A DNA stretch of 34,494 bases from Candidatus Nanoarchaeia archaeon (GTDB lineage Archaea; Nanobdellota; Nanobdellia; Woesearchaeales; DATDTY01), in assembly GCA_035290625.1 (NCBI GenBank), contig DATDTY010000028.1, positions 1 through 34,494 on the forward strand. Direction: 5' to 3'. Both the position numbers and the translations under genes were made by a program. Shown in pieces: positions 14,257-21,805 of the stretch. The notes beneath the pieces were generated by a model. It was not told the origin of the DNA. It did not search any database and was given only the letters and a program-made list of their open reading frames with translations. Numbering within the stretch: position 1 is the stretch's first letter; each line of letters begins with the position of its first letter.

Positions 14257-14771
14257 TTGATTTCGCTGAGCTGCTGCCTCTTTGTCCGGTTATTGAACGG
14301 CCCTACGACGTTTGCAATTACGCAACCATCGATCATATCGTCTTTTTTGGAGATATAGAGCTTCACCATATAAAACTTATCAGGATACCACTCAAAGCTG
14401 TCTGTCGGATTAACAAGCATATTCAATGCATTGTCAGGGGTATTTGCAGGAGCCCAGTTCGTTTCCTCAAGATTAAATCTTGCAAAGGTTGGAGATTCCA
14501 TCAAAGCTGTGAGAGTCTCCTTGGAATTCCATGTCAATGAATACGCTGTTGCTACCTCACATCCTTTCTGAGAGTGATAGGCAAGACCATGAATGCTCTC
14601 AGTTACTTGCGGGTCTTCAAGAAGCATATCAAGGAGTATCCTGCCTGCTTTCTTATGCTGCTTTGGGACTGGCTTGCCGTAAAAAGAAGTGATATAGCTG
14701 TCTTCTGATGAACACGCTGCCAGAGTCAGGAGCAGGAATGCTCTGCGATTGATATACTTTGACCGATCCAT
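14247..14771 (-). CDS. predicted lipoprotein with Tat-like signal
   Basis: 174 residues from ATG 14771. The N-terminus carries NRRAFLLLTLAAC: a twin-arginine pair (9-10), a hydrophobic core and a lipobox LAAC with Cys 20, so it should be exported, possibly folded through Tat, and anchored by lipid. The mature part (SSEDSYITSFYGKPVPKQ, GCEVATAYSLTWNSKETLTA, KFYMVKLYISKKDD) has no recognised domain. The stop codon TAG (14247-14249) lies inside the 5' end of the tRNA-Pro gene. The gene follows the sigma-factor gene on the same strand, and its promoter region is discussed in the findings. Confidence 0.6.
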   Translation of the reverse strand: MDRSKYINRRAFLLLTLAACSSEDSYITSFYGKPVPKQHKKAGRILLDMLLEDPQVTESIHGLAYHSQKGCEVATAYSLTWNSKETLTALMESPTFARFNLEETNWAPANTPDNALNMLVNPTDSFEWYPDKFYMVKLYISKKDDMIDGCVIANVVGPFNNRTKRQQLSEIKGL

Positions 14772-14790
14772 GGAATGATGGATTGTTTTG

Positions 14791-14804
14791 TTTAATATAA
14801 ATGT
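14791..14804 (-). promoter_or_regulatory. TATA element of the lipoprotein gene
   Basis: ACATTTATATTAAA on the minus strand, centred 26 nt before ATG 14771. The same stretch contains TATATT, and TTGGCT lies 16 nt upstream (14816-14821), so it could also be read as a weak sigma-70-type -35/-10 pair. Confidence 0.5.
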
Positions 14805-14858
14805 ATGGCAGGTTAAGCCAAGAACGGCGCCCTAGTGGAAAACTCAGCGCCACTACAA

Positions 14859-16658
14859 TCAAGCGCCACGACGCTCCCTAAGAGCATCCTCCATGATGTG
14901 CTGCTGTACCTTCCATCTGAGATTGTCAATCGCGCCCTCAACAAGGTTAGAGTAAACATGGTATCCAACAGCAATATCCTTATACGAATGCCGTATCTTA
15001 TGCTCATTCAAGCCAAAATGGAGCTTATACCAGTCCTTGTGCTGCTGCAAAGCTCTGACCCCATTCAATGCCTGCTCAAGCTGTTGTTCTGTAAAATGAA
15101 TCCTTCCATCAAACATGATTCCATTCTCCTTGAGGCTAGCCTGGACACGGAGCGTTCCTTTATTGATAGAGGATCGCGGAACATTATAAGAGGCAGCGAG
15201 CTCTGCATAGGTATGCTGTTTTCCGTCAACATACCCGTACTTATGAAAAAACATTTCAAGATAAGGCTGTGTGTTTTGATTTGCCTCCAAGATATGAGAA
15301 AGTTCATTTTTCATATGGAGTCTATACTGAATGTCAAGAGGACGATAATTAGCTTTCGCGCTTATCAGCCTAGAAATCGTTGTTTCAATTTGCCGGATTC
15401 TCTCCCTTGTTACTCCAAACTCATCACCAACCTCCTGCAAAGTGTGGCTGATGCCATCTTGAAGACCATAACGCATGCTAAAGACTGCTTTATCCCGCTC
15501 TGAGACCTGGCGTTTGTGTGTGAAGCGAAGATTGCCCAAAAGAGTTTCCAGCCTCTGCCTTTCTTCAGCATCTATGGCTGCTGCAGCAGGCGACGGAAGT
15601 TTTGTATCAGCGATAATTTCGTGGAAGGTATCATGCTCACCCTCCTTCAACAAATCATCCAAATGCATCGGCTCTTCATGAAAATTAAAATCAGGGCCAG
15701 AAGGAGTCCAGGTCATGTATTTGATATCACTCTTAATCTGGGAGAGCTTATATTGCGGCAATCCAGAGATGATCTGTTCTATGCTTGGCTCCACTCCACT
15801 CTCGTCTATAAACTTTAACACCCATTTTGCAATAGCATGCTGCCGCTCATAGACATGGACAGGAATCCGAATCGTAAACGCTTGATTGACGATTGCTCTC
15901 ATAATCGTCTGGTTGATCCACCATGTGGCGTAGGTGCTGAACTTCAATGGTGCTCCTGTCTCAGGATGGCGCTTCTCGGGGCTGTAATTGAATGCAGCGC
16001 GCTGCAACCCGAAGATTCCTTCCTGAAAAAGATCCATCGGCTCAAGGCTAGGGCAGTTTTTATAATTGGCAAGCACCTTCCCGTAAACAAGCCTAACATT
16101 AGCCTCTATGAGATCATCGATAGCTACTTCATCTCCCTCTCTCACTTGTTTCAGCAAAGCCTGTTCTTCCTCTCGGGTGAGCAGCGGCACTTGGCAAAGA
16201 TAGGTAAGAAAACGCTTCTCATGGCTTGGGCCATCTTCAGGAAAGAAAAGCTTCCGCTCTTTCCTTGCCATTTCAGACCGGAGATCTCTTCTTGGCTTTA
16301 TGCCTCCATTCTTAATCCTATCGGCAACTTTCTGTACGTCTCGAGGCGATAACCAGTAGGAATCTGAATTCGTTTCAGGCCTTATGGCAGCAAGCTCTCC
16401 TGCGAGAATCGCATCGTTGAGTTGTTCATAAGAAAGCCTATTCTTCTCCATTGCCTGAGGAATGGTGATATGCGTGCGATTCATCTTTGAAGAAGGCGCA
16501 AGCCGCTCTGAAGCATAGATAGGCTCATAGCCATACATGCGGAGAAGGGTAGCAACTGACTCTTCAGGAATCCCGGCTATTTCTGCAAGGTTATGAACCG
16601 GCAGATCCCTGTTGATTCGGATCAAATCCGCTGTGCTCAAGGCAATGCTTTCTGCCAT
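14859..16658 (-). CDS. sigma-70-type RNA polymerase sigma factor with extended C-terminus
   Basis: 599 residues from ATG 16658 (set by a TATA element 27 nt upstream; a longer frame reaches 16715). Residues 10-120 carry two small helix-turn-helix-like segments. Region 1.2 is KRFLTYLCQVPLLTREEEQA. Region 2 has DLFQEGIFGLQRA (209-221; the clamp-binding part) and KFSTYATWWINQTIMRAI (239-256), including the aromatic and WW residues that melt and hold the -10 element; then TIRIPVHVYE. Region 3 and the finger (HEIIADTKLPSP) follow. Region 4 is HTLQEVGDEFGVTRERIRQIE (405-425 less the first base-contact spacer), with the TRERIRQ recognition helix intact. Residues 435-599 add two region-4-like units. 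Such a factor is very rare in archaea; complete sigma factors have been reported in some uncultured archaea. Confidence 0.93.
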   Translation of the reverse strand: MAESIALSTADLIRINRDLPVHNLAEIAGIPEESVATLLRMYGYEPIYASERLAPSSKMNRTHITIPQAMEKNRLSYEQLNDAILAGELAAIRPETNSDSYWLSPRDVQKVADRIKNGGIKPRRDLRSEMARKERKLFFPEDGPSHEKRFLTYLCQVPLLTREEEQALLKQVREGDEVAIDDLIEANVRLVYGKVLANYKNCPSLEPMDLFQEGIFGLQRAAFNYSPEKRHPETGAPLKFSTYATWWINQTIMRAIVNQAFTIRIPVHVYERQHAIAKWVLKFIDESGVEPSIEQIISGLPQYKLSQIKSDIKYMTWTPSGPDFNFHEEPMHLDDLLKEGEHDTFHEIIADTKLPSPAAAAIDAEERQRLETLLGNLRFTHKRQVSERDKAVFSMRYGLQDGISHTLQEVGDEFGVTRERIRQIETTISRLISAKANYRPLDIQYRLHMKNELSHILEANQNTQPYLEMFFHKYGYVDGKQHTYAELAASYNVPRSSINKGTLRVQASLKENGIMFDGRIHFTEQQLEQALNGVRALQQHKDWYKLHFGLNEHKIRHSYKDIAVGYHVYSNLVEGAIDNLRWKVQQHIMEDALRERRGA

Positions 16659-16679
16659 TCGCAGGAAGAGAACCTCTGT

Positions 16680-16690
16680 CTTATAAAAAG
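16680..16690 (-). promoter_or_regulatory. TATA element of the sigma-factor gene
   Basis: CTTTTTATAAG on the minus strand, centred 27 nt before ATG 16658. The sigma gene is thus under an ordinary archaeal TBP promoter, within 10 bp of the divergent polX TATA element. Confidence 0.6.
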
Positions 16691-16700
16691 ATTTCCGCAA

Positions 16701-16711
16701 CCTATAAATAG
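16701..16711 (+). promoter_or_regulatory. TATA element of polX
   Basis: CCTATAAATAG centred 27 nt before ATG 16733. It lies inside the 5' part of the longer alternative sigma frame, which is another reason to prefer the shorter sigma start. Confidence 0.6.
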
Positions 16712-16732
16712 CCATTTCCCCTCAACCAGCAT

Positions 16733-18439
16733 ATGAAGAATCCAGAGATCGCATCCATCTTTTATAAGATGGCTGACTACCTTGAAATAAAAGAAGAGCA
16801 GTTCAAGCCTCAGGCATATCGAAAGGCAGCAATGACGATTGAAGAATTAGATGAGGATATTGCTGAACTAGCAAAGCAGGGAAAGCTTCAGGAGCTTCCG
16901 GGGATTGGAGAGTCGCTTGCAAAGAAGATTGTTGAATATATCGAAACAGGAAAGATCCAGGCATTTGAAAGATTACGAAAGGAGCTGCCAATCGATATTG
17001 AGGCCCTAGAGAAGATAGAGGGCATTGGACCAAAGAAAATCGCTTTTTTGTACAAGAAGTTCAGGGTGAGGAATCCAGAAGATTTGCAGAGGATCATTAA
17101 GAGGGGAAAGTTGAAAGGAGTAAAGGGATTTGGAGAGAAGAGCGAGCAGAGATTTCTTCAGGGAATCCAGTTCAGCCAGAAAAGCAAAGGAAGGGTTTTG
17201 CTCGGGGTTGCACTGCCTGAGGCTGAGGCCATTCAGGAGGTTCTGCGAAAACAGAGAGAAGTAAAGAAGGTTGAGATTGCAGGGTCTTTAGGGAGGAAGA
17301 AAGAGACCATCGGAGATATTGACATTCTTATCCAAAGCTCTGATGTGGAGAAGACCTTTGATTTTATTTCTCAGCTCGAATCTGTCAGAAGGGTTTTGGT
17401 GAAAGGGGAGACAAAAATATCCGTCATCCTGAAATCTGGAATACAGGTTGATGTGAGGAATGTTCCTGCTGCTTCATGGGGCTCTGGTCTGCAGTATTTC
17501 TATGGGTCAAAGGAGCACAGCATCCACCTCAGGCAGATTGCAATCAAGAAAGGGTATAAATTATCTGAGTACGGGCTGTTTAAGGGAAAGAAGATGATAG
17601 CCGGAAAGGACGAGAAAGGGATTTACAAGAGATTGGGCGTTGCATGGATGCCTCCTGAGCTGAGGGAGGATAGGGGGGAGATCGAAGCAGGGCAGAAGAG
17701 AAGCCTTCCTGATCTCGTTTCATTGCAGGACGTTCATGGAGACTTTCAGATGCATACAACATATAGTGATGGTGCTGATTCTGTTAAGCAGATGGCTGAA
17801 GCGTGCAATCGGTTGGGATACCACTTTATGGCAATTTCAGATCATATGGGACTGAAGATTGCAAAAGCAATGGACAAAAAGGCACTGTTGAAGCAGCATG
17901 AGGAGATCAGGCAAGCGCAGAAGAGATCATCAATTAACATATTCAGGGCGGCTGAGGTAGATATTAATGATAAAGGAAAGCTGAATATTGATAAGAGCCT
18001 GTTGGAGCATCTTGATATTGTGGTTGGATCTGTGCATATGGGACTGCAGCAGCCAAAGGAAAAGATTACCCAAAGGTACCTTTCTGCGATAGAGTCTGGA
18101 AACATGCATATCCTGGCGCATCCTACAGGAAGGCTGCTGCTTGAGCGAAAGGGAGCTGATGCTGACTGGAGCGAGGTGTTTAAGGCTGCGAAGAAGAATC
18201 ATGTGGCTTTGGAGATCAATGGCCAGCCGAAGAGGCTTGACCTAAATGACACCATGATCCAGGAAGCAAGGAAATATGGATGTGTCTTTTCGACGAACTC
18301 AGACAGCCATTCGGCGTTGCAGCTTCCTAACATGAGATATGCTGTGTTTACTGCAAGAAGAGGCTGGCTTGAGAAGGAGGATATTGTCAACTGCTGGAGC
18401 TTGAAGAAGGTTGAGAGGTGGATAAAGAGAAAAGAATGA
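16733..18439 (+). CDS. polX: family X DNA polymerase with PHP phosphoesterase domain (PolX)
   Basis: 568 residues, the usual length of bacterial/archaeal PolX. Residues 1-150 hold the lyase-like helical domain with helix-hairpin-helix segments (LPGIGESLAKKI, IEGIGPKKI). The palm has GSLGRKKETIGDIDILI with catalytic D195 and D197 and QVDVRNV with D240. The PHP domain starts near 337 with DFQMHTTYSDG and continues with DHMG, HPTGR and SDSH; these bind the metals of a 3'-5' exonuclease/AP endonuclease. The enzyme fills short gaps in DNA repair. It diverges from the sigma-factor gene. All catalytic residues are present. Confidence 0.95.
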   Translation: MKNPEIASIFYKMADYLEIKEEQFKPQAYRKAAMTIEELDEDIAELAKQGKLQELPGIGESLAKKIVEYIETGKIQAFERLRKELPIDIEALEKIEGIGPKKIAFLYKKFRVRNPEDLQRIIKRGKLKGVKGFGEKSEQRFLQGIQFSQKSKGRVLLGVALPEAEAIQEVLRKQREVKKVEIAGSLGRKKETIGDIDILIQSSDVEKTFDFISQLESVRRVLVKGETKISVILKSGIQVDVRNVPAASWGSGLQYFYGSKEHSIHLRQIAIKKGYKLSEYGLFKGKKMIAGKDEKGIYKRLGVAWMPPELREDRGEIEAGQKRSLPDLVSLQDVHGDFQMHTTYSDGADSVKQMAEACNRLGYHFMAISDHMGLKIAKAMDKKALLKQHEEIRQAQKRSSINIFRAAEVDINDKGKLNIDKSLLEHLDIVVGSVHMGLQQPKEKITQRYLSAIESGNMHILAHPTGRLLLERKGADADWSEVFKAAKKNHVALEINGQPKRLDLNDTMIQEARKYGCVFSTNSDSHSALQLPNMRYAVFTARRGWLEKEDIVNCWSLKKVERWIKRKE

Positions 18440-18604
18440 CGGCGTTAATACGAAATAACTTTTATTCTGTTGATTCTTTTAAAATGAGCAGCATTCTTCG
18501 TGATAATTGAGGATATGTTGGAAACAAGGATTTTGACAGCGATAAAACAATTAAGAGAGAGGAAGTGTGATATATCCGAGAGATCCTGCTTCTTTTGTTA
18601 AATC
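18440..18604. other. intergenic region, no supported gene
   Basis: 165 bp between polX and the convergent SLOG-like gene. A 28-codon frame (18515-18601) with GAGG before its ATG exists but has no recognisable product. No clear terminator hairpin is seen. Confidence 0.3.
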
Positions 18605-19156
18605 CTAGCTAAGAAATCTCTTCTTCACAACATCGGCAAGTTCATCCATTCTTTGCACATAGGTTAGCTCGTATAATTGCTCCTTAATCTCCTCGGGCAG
18701 TTTTCCGGAGAACGTATTTTCAAAAATAATAAGGGGGATCTTCTTGTCCAAGAACTTTGCATGGTATTTCATCATGCAGATTTCCACCAGGGATCCCGGA
18801 GAAAGCCCAATGCAGATGCAGAGGTCTCCAAAGGAAGCAATCTCTCCGTCTGCCTCATACCAGGTCTTAACATCTACAGTTTCGTCCAGGATGCCGATGA
18901 ATTCCCTGATATGCTCAACGCCGAATTTCTTGTCCAATAAAGGCACAATTCCTGTCACCTTATGGCCGCCTGCTTCTTTGTAAGCTTTTGCAATCTCGAA
19001 AGGGATGCCTTCATCCGGCACAATGATGAGCTCTGCAGCCAAGGATGCTGCGTACGTCCCTAATTGGCTGATTAATGCGTTGAGGTCCTCCTGGCTTATC
19101 TTGCTGTTCTTAAGGATGGTGTCTTTGCTTGAAGAGCCGATGATGGATAGTTTCAT
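18605..19156 (-). CDS. SLOG/LOG-like Rossmann-fold protein
   Basis: 183 residues. MKLSIIGSSSKDT, then LAAELIIVPDEGIPFEIAKA and ASFGDLCICIGLSPGSLVEI, give the alternating strands and the glycine-rich PGSLVEI loop, comparable to the PGGxGTxxE-type loop of LOG/SLOG proteins. These bind nucleotides or nucleotide-linked ligands, and members act as cytokinin-like nucleoside hydrolases or as sensors. The catalytic R/E pair of true LOG enzymes is not obvious, so a sensing or unknown role is more likely. Possible start element CTTAAG 28 nt upstream is weak. It diverges from the GlgC-like gene. Confidence 0.55.
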   Translation of the reverse strand: MKLSIIGSSSKDTILKNSKISQEDLNALISQLGTYAASLAAELIIVPDEGIPFEIAKAYKEAGGHKVTGIVPLLDKKFGVEHIREFIGILDETVDVKTWYEADGEIASFGDLCICIGLSPGSLVEICMMKYHAKFLDKKIPLIIFENTFSGKLPEEIKEQLYELTYVQRMDELADVVKKRFLS

Positions 19157-19193
19157 TAGAGGGCAGAAGGTTGTGGTGGCTTAAGTGACTTTG

Positions 19194-19216
19194 TAATTAC
19201 TTTATGATAGTAATTA
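19194..19216. promoter_or_regulatory. inverted repeat upstream of glgC, candidate operator
   Basis: TAATTACT (19194-19201) and AGTAATTA (19209-19216) pair perfectly across a 7-bp spacer. It lies 8 bp before the glgC TATA element and inside the divergent 99-bp gap, where an activator or a repressor of either gene could bind. Confidence 0.4.
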
Positions 19217-19223
19217 ATCGAAA

Positions 19224-19234
19224 CATTTATAAGG
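19224..19234 (+). promoter_or_regulatory. TATA element of glgC
   Basis: CATTTATAAGG centred 27 nt before ATG 19256, with CGAAA as a BRE-like element just upstream. Confidence 0.6.
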
Positions 19235-19255
19235 TCTCTAAGATCTTTTTTTTGT

Positions 19256-20494
19256 ATGGAGGAAGTACTTTCAATTGTATTAGCTGGGGGCAGGGGAGAG
19301 CGGCTAGCCCCGTTCACAGATGAGATTCCCAAGCCGCTGGTTCCTTATATAGGGAGCATTCCGCTCATAAACTTTCCATTAAGCAACCTCGTCAATTCAA
19401 ATTTTAGGAGGATTCATGTGTACACACAACACAAGAGTAATGCATTAAACGAGTTTGTGTCTAAAAACTGGAGGCCGCTGGTTGGATCTATTGATGAGTT
19501 TATTGACCATCGAAATGCCCAGATTGAGGGAGGAGGGTATGCAGGAACGGCGCATGCAGTACTCGAAAATCTAGGTGAGATTAATCACCTTCGCCCATCG
19601 TATGTTATTGTTGCGAGCGCTGACCACATCTATAAGATGGATTTCAATCAAATGCTGAATGAGCATACGAAGCAAAACGCTGATGTTAGTATCGCTGCTC
19701 TACCCGTTCTGAAGAAAGATGCTGCCCGCTTGGGGGTCATGGAAACCAAGAAAGGCGGGAGAATAACAGGATTTCATGAGAAAGTGGAAGATCCACCGGA
19801 AATGCCGGATTTTCCTGGGTACTGTCTGGCAAATATGGGCATCTATATTTTTAAGACGTCGGCATTATCGTATATTGGTGAAGAGGATATAGATTTTGGA
19901 AAGAATGTGTTTCCGAGAATAGTAAACGACCGCCACTTGCATGCGTATACCTATACGACAAACAGGATTCCAACAGAGACCGGTGAAGAAGAAAAGTTAA
20001 ACTGGATCGATGTTGGGACGGTACGCGCATTATTTGATGCGTCAATGGATCAGGTGAAGGCATTACCCAAATCAATTGATTTATATAATAAAAAATGGAG
20101 GATATGGAATTTCCTTAATGGGCATACCCTGCCTGCAAAGATTTATGGGATTACTTCCAACGGCCGCTATTTGGCATCTCCGGGGTGTATTGTTGAGAAG
20201 TGCTCACTTGAGAATGTAATTTTAGGCCCGGGATCAGTAGCTGAAGACAGCACCCTTACAGACGTGATTACCCATAATGATGTAGTTATTCAGCCGGGAG
20301 CTTGCATAAAGGGAACCATCATTGACAGCGGAGCGCAGGTTGAGCAGGGCGTTCAGATAGGATTTGATGATGAGGCAGATATGCGAAGGGGATTTCTTCC
20401 AAAGAATGCCGCAGGAAAGCCCTACACTGAAGGGGTTCGTGTGATTCCAAGGAGAATGGCTGCGACAAAGGACGGTCTTGTTCAGATACGTTAA
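19256..20494 (+). CDS. glgC: glucose-1-phosphate adenylyltransferase-family protein (GlgC-like)
   Basis: 412 residues, typical of GlgC. The nucleotide-binding signature is VLAGGRGERLAPFTDEIPKP (8-27). SNLVNSNFRRIHVYTQHKSN corresponds to the GlgC stretch ending TQYKSHSL. GYAGTAHAV, ADHIYKMDF and NWIDVGTVRALFDASMD are further GlgC hallmarks. The C-terminal ~120 residues form a left-handed beta-helix with repeats such as CIVEKCSLENVILGPGSVAE. GlgC makes ADP-glucose for glycogen, but some relatives make other nucleotide sugars, and several residues here (APFTDEIPKP instead of LxPLTxxRAKP) are changed, so the substrate is uncertain. No glycogen synthase is in the window. Confidence 0.8.
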   Translation: MEEVLSIVLAGGRGERLAPFTDEIPKPLVPYIGSIPLINFPLSNLVNSNFRRIHVYTQHKSNALNEFVSKNWRPLVGSIDEFIDHRNAQIEGGGYAGTAHAVLENLGEINHLRPSYVIVASADHIYKMDFNQMLNEHTKQNADVSIAALPVLKKDAARLGVMETKKGGRITGFHEKVEDPPEMPDFPGYCLANMGIYIFKTSALSYIGEEDIDFGKNVFPRIVNDRHLHAYTYTTNRIPTETGEEEKLNWIDVGTVRALFDASMDQVKALPKSIDLYNKKWRIWNFLNGHTLPAKIYGITSNGRYLASPGCIVEKCSLENVILGPGSVAEDSTLTDVITHNDVVIQPGACIKGTIIDSGAQVEQGVQIGFDDEADMRRGFLPKNAAGKPYTEGVRVIPRRMAATKDGLVQIR

Positions 20495-20496
20495 TA

Positions 20497-20505
20497 TTTA
20501 TATAC
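20497..20505 (+). promoter_or_regulatory. TATA element of cmk
   Basis: TTTATATAC centred 27 nt before ATG 20527, immediately after the glgC stop codon. Confidence 0.55.
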
Positions 20506-20526
20506 TCATTCTGGGTCAAGCCTCCT

Positions 20527-21066
20527 ATGATCATCACCATCTCAGGCATGCCAGGAAGCGGAAAATCAACAGTCGCCGGGCTGGTTGCAAAAAAATTAGG
20601 GATCAAGCATTATTCTATTGGAGATCTCATGGGTGAGATTGCTGTTGAGAAAGGCATTTCTTTGCTGGAATTGAGCAGGATTGCTGAGAAGAGCAGGGAG
20701 ATTGATGAGCTTTTGGACAAGAAGCAGAGCAATCTTGGAAATGCTCAGGATAATTTTGTCATTGACTCCCGATTAGGCTGGCATTTTATTCCAGGATCAG
20801 TTAAGATATTTCTTGATGTTGACCTTGATACCGGAGCAAAACGAGTGTATCAGACGAAAAGGAAGGATGAGGCAGAGAATATCTCTTTGAAGAAAACCAA
20901 GGAGAATATTCTGAAGAGGATCGCCTCTGAGAAAAGGAGATATAAGAGATACTACCAGCTCGATTATTTTAAAAGGGCAAATTATGATTATGTTGTGGAT
21001 ACTTCACACATTTCTGCCGGGAAGGCTGCCGAAGACATCATTACCTTCATCAAAAGGTTTAAATAA
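20527..21066 (+). CDS. cmk: cytidylate kinase, archaeal type
   Basis: 179 residues, the usual archaeal size. The P-loop is SGMPGSGKST (6-15). HYSIGDLMGEIAVEKGISLL matches the archaeal CMP-kinase region after the P-loop, and VIDSRLGWHFIPGSVKIFLD is the conserved NMP-binding/core strand. It phosphorylates CMP and dCMP for nucleotide supply. Archaeal cmk often sits among ribosomal and secretion genes, as it does here with FKBP, ftsZ and secE downstream. The 3' end contains the promoter of the next gene. Confidence 0.92.
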   Translation: MIITISGMPGSGKSTVAGLVAKKLGIKHYSIGDLMGEIAVEKGISLLELSRIAEKSREIDELLDKKQSNLGNAQDNFVIDSRLGWHFIPGSVKIFLDVDLDTGAKRVYQTKRKDEAENISLKKTKENILKRIASEKRRYKRYYQLDYFKRANYDYVVDTSHISAGKAAEDIITFIKRFK

Positions 21067-21067
21067 G
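21058..21067 (+). promoter_or_regulatory. TATA element of the FKBP gene
   Basis: TTTAAATAAG centred 26 nt before ATG 21088, overlapping the cmk stop codon. It favours ATG 21088 over TTG 21082. Confidence 0.6.
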
Positions 21068-21087
21068 CGCCTTCTTCCCTTTTGAGT

Positions 21088-21756
21088 ATGGTGTCTACCA
21101 AGAAAGGGGACTTTATCGAGGTTGAGTACACCGGAAGGGCTGGCGGAAGCGTCTTCGACACTACGCATGCCTCTGTTGCAAAGGACTCAGGATTGCAGCA
21201 TTCTCATTTTGAATTTAAGCCGCAGGTGATCTGCCTGGGAGAGAAGCATATGCTGCCTGGCCTTGAGGCAGAGCTTGCCGGAAAAGAGGTAGGAAAAGTC
21301 TACACGATTACTCTCCCGCCAGAAAGGGCATTTGGAAAGAAGAATCCCAAGCTGCTCAGAATGGTTCCAACGTCTTCATTCTCCAAGGAAAAGATTATGC
21401 CTGTTCCGGGGCTTACAGTAAATATTGATGGCATTGGCGGTATTATAAGGACAGTAACAGGAGGCAGGGTGATTGTTGACTTCAACCATCCCTTGGCAGG
21501 AAAAGAAGTAGTGTATGATATCAGAATCAACAGGATCGTTGATGATGAAAAGCTGAAGGTTGAATCCTTGATGAAAGCATTGCTTGGGATAAAGCCCAAG
21601 ATAGAGCTGAACGAGCAGAAGGCAATAGTTACAGTCCCAGCCGAAATCCCAAAAGAGATAGCAGAGGACATTTCCAAGAAGGTTGCAGGCCTCACAAAGA
21701 TAAAAGAGGTTGGGTTCGTTGTGGAGAAGGAAAAGGTTCAGACAGTGAAAGTTTAG
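21088..21756 (+). CDS. FKBP-type peptidyl-prolyl isomerase (SlyD-like)
   Basis: 222 residues. The FKBP domain opens with GDFIEVEYTGRAGGSVFDTT and continues with QVICLGEKHMLPGLEAEL and VGKVYTITLPPERAFG, the family strands with the loop before an inserted domain (PKLLRMVPTSSF to NHPLAGKEVVYD) as in archaeal long FKBPs and SlyD. The C-terminal ~65 residues (from MKALLGIKPKIEL) are an extra alpha/beta module seen in archaeal members. It speeds proline isomerisation and has chaperone activity. Cytoplasmic; no signal peptide. Confidence 0.92.
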   Translation: MVSTKKGDFIEVEYTGRAGGSVFDTTHASVAKDSGLQHSHFEFKPQVICLGEKHMLPGLEAELAGKEVGKVYTITLPPERAFGKKNPKLLRMVPTSSFSKEKIMPVPGLTVNIDGIGGIIRTVTGGRVIVDFNHPLAGKEVVYDIRINRIVDDEKLKVESLMKALLGIKPKIELNEQKAIVTVPAEIPKEIAEDISKKVAGLTKIKEVGFVVEKEKVQTVKV

Positions 21757-21772
21757 TATTGGCCAATGAAAA

Positions 21773-21784
21773 CATTTAAATAAG
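21773..21784 (+). promoter_or_regulatory. TATA element of ftsZ
   Basis: CATTTAAATAAG centred about 27 nt before ATG 21806. Confidence 0.6.
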
Positions 21785-21805
21785 ACCTGAGCATGCCGGA
21801 GTTCT

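Noticed and set aside
15837..16352. 171-codon plus-strand frame across the sigma gene
   Set aside because: The minus-strand sigma factor is unambiguous; this frame is its reverse shadow.
18515..18601. 28-codon frame with GAGG before its ATG
   Set aside because: Too short, no recognisable product, and ends in a Cys-rich stretch without a partner; kept only as a remark on the intergenic region.
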